This document shows, in pieces, positions 62,301 to 64,000 of a DNA stretch of 64,000 nt. The DNA is taken from NCBI RefSeq assembly GCF_910592395.1, contig NC_088308.1, forward strand, positions 1,736,001 to 1,800,000. Reading direction: 5' to 3'. The translations under genes and the position numbers were made by a program. Every line of letters begins with the position of its first letter. Position 1 is the first letter of the stretch. This stretch comes from Lineus longissimus (Eukaryota; Nemertea; Pilidiophora; Heteronemertea; Lineidae). A model generated the notes under the pieces. That model was not told where the DNA came from. It did no database searches and was given only the letters and a program-made list of their open reading frames with translations.

Positions 62301-63884
62301 AGTTTGTTTAGAGATTCCTGATGGGAAAAAGTTGTATAGATTAGAGCATGCGGGTTTTGACAATTCTTGTCTGTTCTTCCATAAACTGGATGTTGGGTTT
62401 ATAGCAGGTTGGCTCATTTTGGCTTCAACGTGGCAGAGGAAATTGGCCAGAACAGCCACATGCAGTTGTAGTGCGCGTCGCGTCGTTGGCAGCAGAAGCG
62501 CAGTCATTTCGCGACTTGGCGAGGCATATCCAATTGGCAGGGTCGGATAGTTGCCAGCCTTATTTGGAGGGGTGGTAATTCATATCACAAGGCAAGCTCG
62601 TAATCGTGTTCTTACCGGCGGCTTTTATCTCATTTGGTACAATACAGCGGATAAAGTGGGGTTGGGTGCAGTACAAGTTCTTGATAAGTTTGTTAAGAGA
62701 TTCCTGGTGGAAAAAAAGGAATAGTAGGATTAGATCAGGCGAGTTCCGCCAGTTCTTCCTGTCTTGCCATGAACCAGTTAGACTAGGGAGATTTGCCTAT
62801 TCAGGTGTAAAACAGATGAGAAGTGTTGATGGAGATATAGGAATGGACGTGAAAGAGGAGCAGTGTGCGTTACAGTGGAACGTTGTGTTGCAGCACTTAC
62901 ACCGCGGTTGGTGGGGCGACAGAGTCGACAAGGGGTGGGGACAAGAGACTACTTGTAGAGGGGAGGTGGTTAATCCTATGCATACACAATTGACCAGGGA
63001 AAGAAGTCACGCCATTTTTAGATGTCTGGATGGGGTTTCACACATACCTTGCATCAGTCCGGTGCACTACCGTAATTGACCAATAACCTTGCTCTTGTAC
63101 GGGGTTGGAGATTTGGTGGGATGGGTGCACACTTGTGGGGAACTCAGAAGACGGGTAATGGCGTATGCAGAGTTTTTACGGGGCCACGCCAAGAAATGGG
63201 CATTCATCACAGAAGTATCGCCGAATGTTTTATAGGGGTCACACCACTCAAGGGGTCACTCTTTCTAGACAGTTTCTTGGGGACACACAACAATACAATG
63301 AAAAGAAAGGGTCAAACTATTTCGTATAAAGTCGTGTAGGTCTAGGGGTAACTCTAAGGTGGTTAATGTTCCTTGGTTTATTTGGCGTAGTACTCAACCT
63401 CCGTTGGAGGGGACATATACACGGCCAAACCAACAGGAAGAGTATTATCAAATCAATCCACCAACATGACTGGCATTGCAGGCTGTCGAGATTGACAAGT
63501 TAGGGTTGGGACAGCTAAAAACCGGGTTACAATACTCTGGGCAAAGAGGAAAAGTGGCTCGTTTTGAGTTCAGGAGTTGGTCAAGGTGTTGATCACTCGG
63601 GGGAAGATACTTCGACTGGGGGGTGCTACAGATCAAACCGGTGAGAGAGATAACCGATTGATCTTACGGGGAGAGAGGGGGGCACGCTGATCTCAGATGG
63701 GGCCACTCGGGTTCAAAACAGGTGAATCGGCGACTTCGGGGCCTTGGCCCCATGTTGCTGATCATGCCGCGGGTTTCTCTCGATGGAGATTCTTACCACA
63801 CGCTTTGTGCTCATTAGGCACCAAGCAACGGATGAAGTTAGGTTGAGTGGTGTACAAGTTCTTGACAAGTTTGTTCAGAGACTC
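43726..63884 (-). CDS. Mhc: Muscle myosin heavy chain gene, 3' part (motor C-terminal region to stop)
   Basis: Reading right to left, the spliced exons encode the segment before the SH helices, SH2/SH1, converter, IQ motifs, S2 and light-meromyosin coiled coil, and a non-helical tailpiece. The exons, with alternatives counted once, give about 1,306 codons with consistent phases at all junctions. The product is the thick-filament motor of muscle, an actin-activated ATPase that pairs through the rod. The 5' half (nucleotide-binding part of the motor) lies beyond the window. Two exon positions have alternative copies (seven of 88 nt, two of 79 nt). An internal exon at 52861-53388 starts the myorod product. 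Confidence 0.98.
44486..44686 (-). CDS. Mhc: MHC rod exon (LMM)
   Basis: 67 codons, phase 0-0, from [17 protein letters not shown] to YKRQVEEA. It is heptad-repeat coiled coil of light meromyosin. The acceptor is aatgcag and the donor gtaagt on the minus strand. Confidence 0.97.
45015..45254 (-). CDS. Mhc: MHC rod exon (LMM)
   Basis: 80 codons, phase 0-0, from [19 protein letters not shown] to the conserved [19 protein letters not shown] segment near the assembly-competence part of LMM. The donor is gtaggt. Confidence 0.97.
45379..45418. repeat. GAT microsatellite
   Basis: A short run of imperfect gat/gtt triplets in the intron between two MHC rod exons, close to the donor of exon 45434-45694. 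Confidence 0.85.
45434..45694 (-). CDS. Mhc: MHC rod exon (LMM)
   Basis: 87 codons, phase 0-0. It starts [18 protein letters not shown] and contains the conserved [16 protein letters not shown] and [14 protein letters not shown] segments of LMM. Confidence 0.97.
45954..46146 (-). CDS. Mhc: MHC rod exon (LMM)
   Basis: 193 nt, entering in phase 2 and ending in phase 0. It reads [20 protein letters not shown] through [19 protein letters not shown] to QQQIR, typical LMM coiled coil. Confidence 0.97.
46147..48499 (-). other. Large MHC rod intron
   Basis: An AT-rich intron of about 2.35 kb. I see no coding exon that would fit the flanking phase (2 into 2) and no recognisable element. Confidence 0.7.
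48500..48740 (-). CDS. Mhc: MHC rod exon (LMM)
   Basis: 241 nt. It completes the codon for Asp, reads [20 protein letters not shown], then [18 protein letters not shown], and ends FENTR. This is one of the most conserved parts of the LMM. The donor is gtatgt. Confidence 0.97.
48893..49009. repeat. Inverted repeat inside an MHC intron, 20-bp arms
   Basis: The arm 48893-48912 (tttgggtgtttgggtgtgca) pairs with 48990-49009, 19 of 20 positions, with about 77 bp between. It lies in the 480-bp intron between two rod exons. It may be the remnant of a small inverted-repeat element. Confidence 0.7.
49221..49570 (-). CDS. Mhc: MHC rod exon (S2/LMM)
   Basis: 350 nt, starting [20 protein letters not shown] and reading [38 protein letters not shown]. 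It is continuous coiled coil and ends in phase 1 before gtaggt. Confidence 0.97.
49738..50180 (-). CDS. Mhc: MHC rod exon after the hinge position
   Basis: 443 nt, starting [20 protein letters not shown], with conserved segments [39 protein letters not shown] and [19 protein letters not shown]. It ends in phase 2 before gtaagt. It is the constant exon that follows either of the two alternative hinge exons. Confidence 0.97.
50392..50470 (-). CDS. Mhc: Alternative hinge exon, copy 2 (79 nt)
   Basis: The acceptor is tgcttggcag and the donor gtacag. The single leading base completes Arg and 26 codons follow: [20 protein letters not shown], then ISEKQK. It has the same length and phase as the exon at 51096-51174 and the same place in the rod. 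Since 79 is not a multiple of 3, using both would break the frame, so the two are mutually exclusive. It is acidic, unlike copy 1. Confidence 0.9.
51096..51174 (-). CDS. Mhc: Alternative hinge exon, copy 1 (79 nt)
   Basis: The acceptor is tccttcag-like (cttcag) and the donor gtacga. It reads [20 protein letters not shown], then YVQKGK, with the same phase as copy 2. Alternative exons at the S2 hinge are known in insect and molluscan muscle myosins and are associated with muscle-type-specific filament properties. Confidence 0.92.
51565..51818 (-). CDS. Mhc: MHC rod exon before the hinge position
   Basis: 254 nt, from [20 protein letters not shown] through [20 protein letters not shown] to [14 protein letters not shown]. 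It ends in phase 2, with the last Arg codon completed by the first base of either hinge exon. Confidence 0.97.
52333..52389 (-). CDS. Mhc: MHC rod exon, first exon shared with myorod (57 nt)
   Basis: 19 codons, [19 protein letters not shown], phase 0-0. The acceptor is aactttcag-like (ctttcag). It can follow either the MHC exon at 55362 or the myorod first exon at 52861, since both end in phase 0. Confidence 0.96.
52861..53388 (-). CDS. Myorod/catchin-specific first coding exon
   Basis: An open frame of 176 codons from ATG at 53388 to a gtacgt donor. It starts [20 protein letters not shown] and becomes rich in Tyr, Ser, His and Arg (for example [19 protein letters not shown] and [19 protein letters not shown]), ending RQAKQMYE. 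It is not helical in type and unlike the rod. Its size and its place in a rod intron match the unique N-terminal domain of mollusc catchin/myorod, which is phosphorylated and has actin/myosin-interacting roles. A cap site was not located. E-box-like hexamers lie upstream (near 53571 and 53771), but no clear TATA box is seen. Confidence 0.85.
53389..55361 (-). promoter_or_regulatory. Rest of the rod intron; presumed location of the internal myorod promoter
   Basis: About 2 kb between the myorod start codon and the preceding MHC exon. The myorod transcript must start here. A non-coding first exon is possible because the bases just before the ATG include an AG. No coding segment was seen, and no motif is strong enough to place the start site. 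Confidence 0.5.
55362..55598 (-). CDS. Mhc: MHC S2 rod exon
   Basis: 79 codons, phase 0-0, from [20 protein letters not shown] to [14 protein letters not shown]. This is the proximal S2 coiled coil. It is present in MHC but absent from myorod. Confidence 0.97.
55966..56641 (-). CDS. Mhc: MHC second IQ motif, head-rod junction and proximal S2
   Basis: 676 nt. It starts [20 protein letters not shown], then [15 protein letters not shown], the regulatory-light-chain-binding helix with the conserved invariant-Pro junction (KPLL). It continues into proximal S2 ([18 protein letters not shown] to AKLEQTLDE). It ends in phase 0 before gtgagt. Regulated molluscan myosins use this region for calcium control. 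Confidence 0.97.
56807..57064 (-). CDS. Mhc: MHC converter and first IQ motif exon
   Basis: 258 nt: [75 protein letters not shown]. It covers the converter and the essential-light-chain IQ. In insects the converter is encoded by alternative exons; here it is one constant exon, and only one copy was found. Confidence 0.97.
57107..57305 (-). pseudogene. Decayed partial copy of the myorod-specific exon
   Basis: This intron segment matches 53148-53368, the first part of the myorod exon, over about 200 bp. Clear shared blocks include the stretch encoding GMPLPVV and the stretch encoding VNGHGIP. It has a frame-shifting deletion after the Val codons (actggaggag in place of accgtggaggag), a missing block and in-frame stops. 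It lacks the start region. It sits between the converter exon and the SH1 exon, about 4 kb upstream in gene order from the intact exon. Confidence 0.85.
57471..57588 (-). CDS. Mhc: MHC SH2/SH1 helix exon
   Basis: 118 nt, encoding [20 protein letters not shown], then [18 protein letters not shown]. It contains the two reactive cysteines SH2 (HQLHC) and SH1 (RIC) of the force-transmitting helices. It enters in phase 1 and is joined by whichever of the 88-nt exons is used. Confidence 0.97.
58735..58950 (+). mobile_element. tRNA-derived SINE
   Basis: The head has a pol III A-box-like tggcatagcgc (from 58740) and a perfect B-box ggttcgagac (about 58774). The body follows, and the tail reads aaccgctttgagac...gtataaaagcg, a type of 3' end common in animal SINEs. 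It lies in the MHC intron next to the last 88-nt alternative exon, in the opposite orientation to the gene. The ends are approximate. Confidence 0.7.
58973..59060 (-). CDS. Mhc: 88-nt alternative motor exon, copy 7 (nearest to SH1)
   Basis: It starts [17 protein letters not shown], then [13 protein letters not shown]. The acceptor is cttttgtag and the donor gtaggt. It is the copy most like the standard muscle sequence (THP[10 protein letters not shown]). The segment lies between the actin-binding loop 2 and the SH2 helix. Confidence 0.95.
59061..60542 (-). other. Intron between alternative exons 6 and 7
   Basis: About 1.48 kb with no additional exon of the 88-nt family and no recognised element. 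An open frame of 103 codons at 59695 on the other strand has no recognisable domain. Confidence 0.6.
60543..60630 (-). CDS. Mhc: 88-nt alternative motor exon, copy 6
   Basis: It reads [17 protein letters not shown], then [13 protein letters not shown]. The acceptor is tctacag-like and the donor gtaaac. It enters in phase 0 and leaves in phase 1 like all copies. Confidence 0.95.
60737..60907. repeat. Imperfect tandem duplication in the intron between copies 5 and 6
   Basis: About 70-85 bp are repeated: 60737-60807 and 60824-60907 share cttgct-aggt, atagaccttacacgaaggttt and aggg-t-cacacg blocks. Copy 2 has a short GA-rich insertion. Confidence 0.75.
60984..61071 (-). CDS. Mhc: 88-nt alternative motor exon, copy 5
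   Basis: It reads [17 protein letters not shown], then [13 protein letters not shown]. The acceptor is tcccccag and the donor gtaaaa. Ala replaces the usual Glu at the first codon. Confidence 0.95.
61598..61685 (-). CDS. Mhc: 88-nt alternative motor exon, copy 4 (divergent)
   Basis: It reads [17 protein letters not shown], then [13 protein letters not shown]. Length and phases are the same as the others, and the frame is open. It is the most divergent copy (Gly start, NTL for NKL, LLPND for IIPNE) and has a weaker donor, gtaccc. It may be a rare isoform, one for a non-standard muscle, or on the way to decay. Confidence 0.85.
62230..62317 (-). CDS. Mhc: 88-nt alternative motor exon, copy 3
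   Basis: It reads [17 protein letters not shown], then [13 protein letters not shown]. The donor is gtaatt. It is a close sister of copy 2: the introns on their 5' sides also look alike (62318-62400 against 62704-62790), which points to a late duplication. Confidence 0.95.
62616..62703 (-). CDS. Mhc: 88-nt alternative motor exon, copy 2
   Basis: It reads [17 protein letters not shown], then [13 protein letters not shown]. The donor is gtaaga. It belongs with copies 1 and 3 to a subgroup with KNLY and a Gln or Ser in place of the His of THPHF. Confidence 0.95.
62704..63796 (-). other. Intron between alternative exons 1 and 2
   Basis: About 1.1 kb. No further exon of the family was found. The part next to copy 2 resembles the intron next to copy 3; the rest is unremarkable. 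Confidence 0.6.
63797..63884 (-). CDS. Mhc: 88-nt alternative motor exon, copy 1 (first seen; more may lie outside)
   Basis: It reads [17 protein letters not shown], then [13 protein letters not shown]. The donor is gtaaga. It is 116 bp from the window edge, so the cluster may hold further copies, and the constant exon upstream of it is not in view. Confidence 0.95.
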
Positions 63885-64000
63885 CTAATGGGGGAAAAGT
63901 GATAAAATAGCAATTTTACAACGAGAAGAGACGTAGTGCTTTCAGAGGTGCATTATTCGCGCTGCTGGAAAAAATAGTTCATTAATAGGGAAAATGCCAT

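Noticed and set aside
62606-63079. Open frame of 157 codons on the + strand
   Set aside because: It overlaps the antisense of an alternative MHC exon and its purine-rich intron. No domain was seen.

Overview
This is animal nuclear DNA. It has spliced genes with GT-AG introns, a tRNA-derived SINE, and no bacterial-style gene packing. It most likely comes from a lophotrochozoan, probably a mollusc. The main reason is that the minus strand carries a muscle myosin heavy chain (MHC) gene whose rod contains an internal first exon of the myorod/catchin type, an arrangement known from molluscs. A brachiopod or related phylum is not excluded, and the species cannot be named from the sequence.

Positions 1 to about 37,220 (+ strand) hold most of one gene that starts left of the window. 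The first 31.3 kb are a tandem array of 42 units, mostly 766 bp, with nearly identical introns and exons. Each unit carries two mini-exons, A (42 nt) and B (75 or 78 nt), both phase 1-1, with good splice sites and no stop in the spliced frame. One unit encodes 39 residues with two cysteine pairs, 15 Lys/Arg and no acidic residue. After the array come unique exons for a VWD domain, a C8 domain, a TIL domain, an EGF-like domain and two small modules with the six-cysteine beta-defensin spacing, then short terminal exons. The inferred product is a very large, very basic, cysteine-rich secreted protein. I know of no described gene with this layout; it is the best candidate in the window for something new.

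Positions 37.2 to 43.7 kb are the spacer between two convergent genes. I see only a candidate poly(A) signal and an inverted repeat there.

Positions 43,726 to 63,884 (- strand) hold the 3' two-thirds of the MHC gene. Reading 5' to 3' (right to left): seven 88-nt alternative versions of one motor-domain exon, the SH1/SH2 exon, the converter/IQ exon, the lever-arm-to-rod exon, rod exons, a pair of 79-nt alternative hinge exons, and the last exon with the tailpiece and stop. All junction phases agree. A 176-codon exon inside a 3-kb rod intron starts a second product, myorod/catchin, which shares the distal rod (about 847 residues). A decayed copy of that exon lies in an upstream MHC intron.

The two genes appear functionally unrelated: one is a secreted, possibly defence or mucus/matrix protein, the other a muscle thick-filament locus. 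Both show repeated duplication of small exons, used in series in the + gene and as alternatives in the MHC gene.
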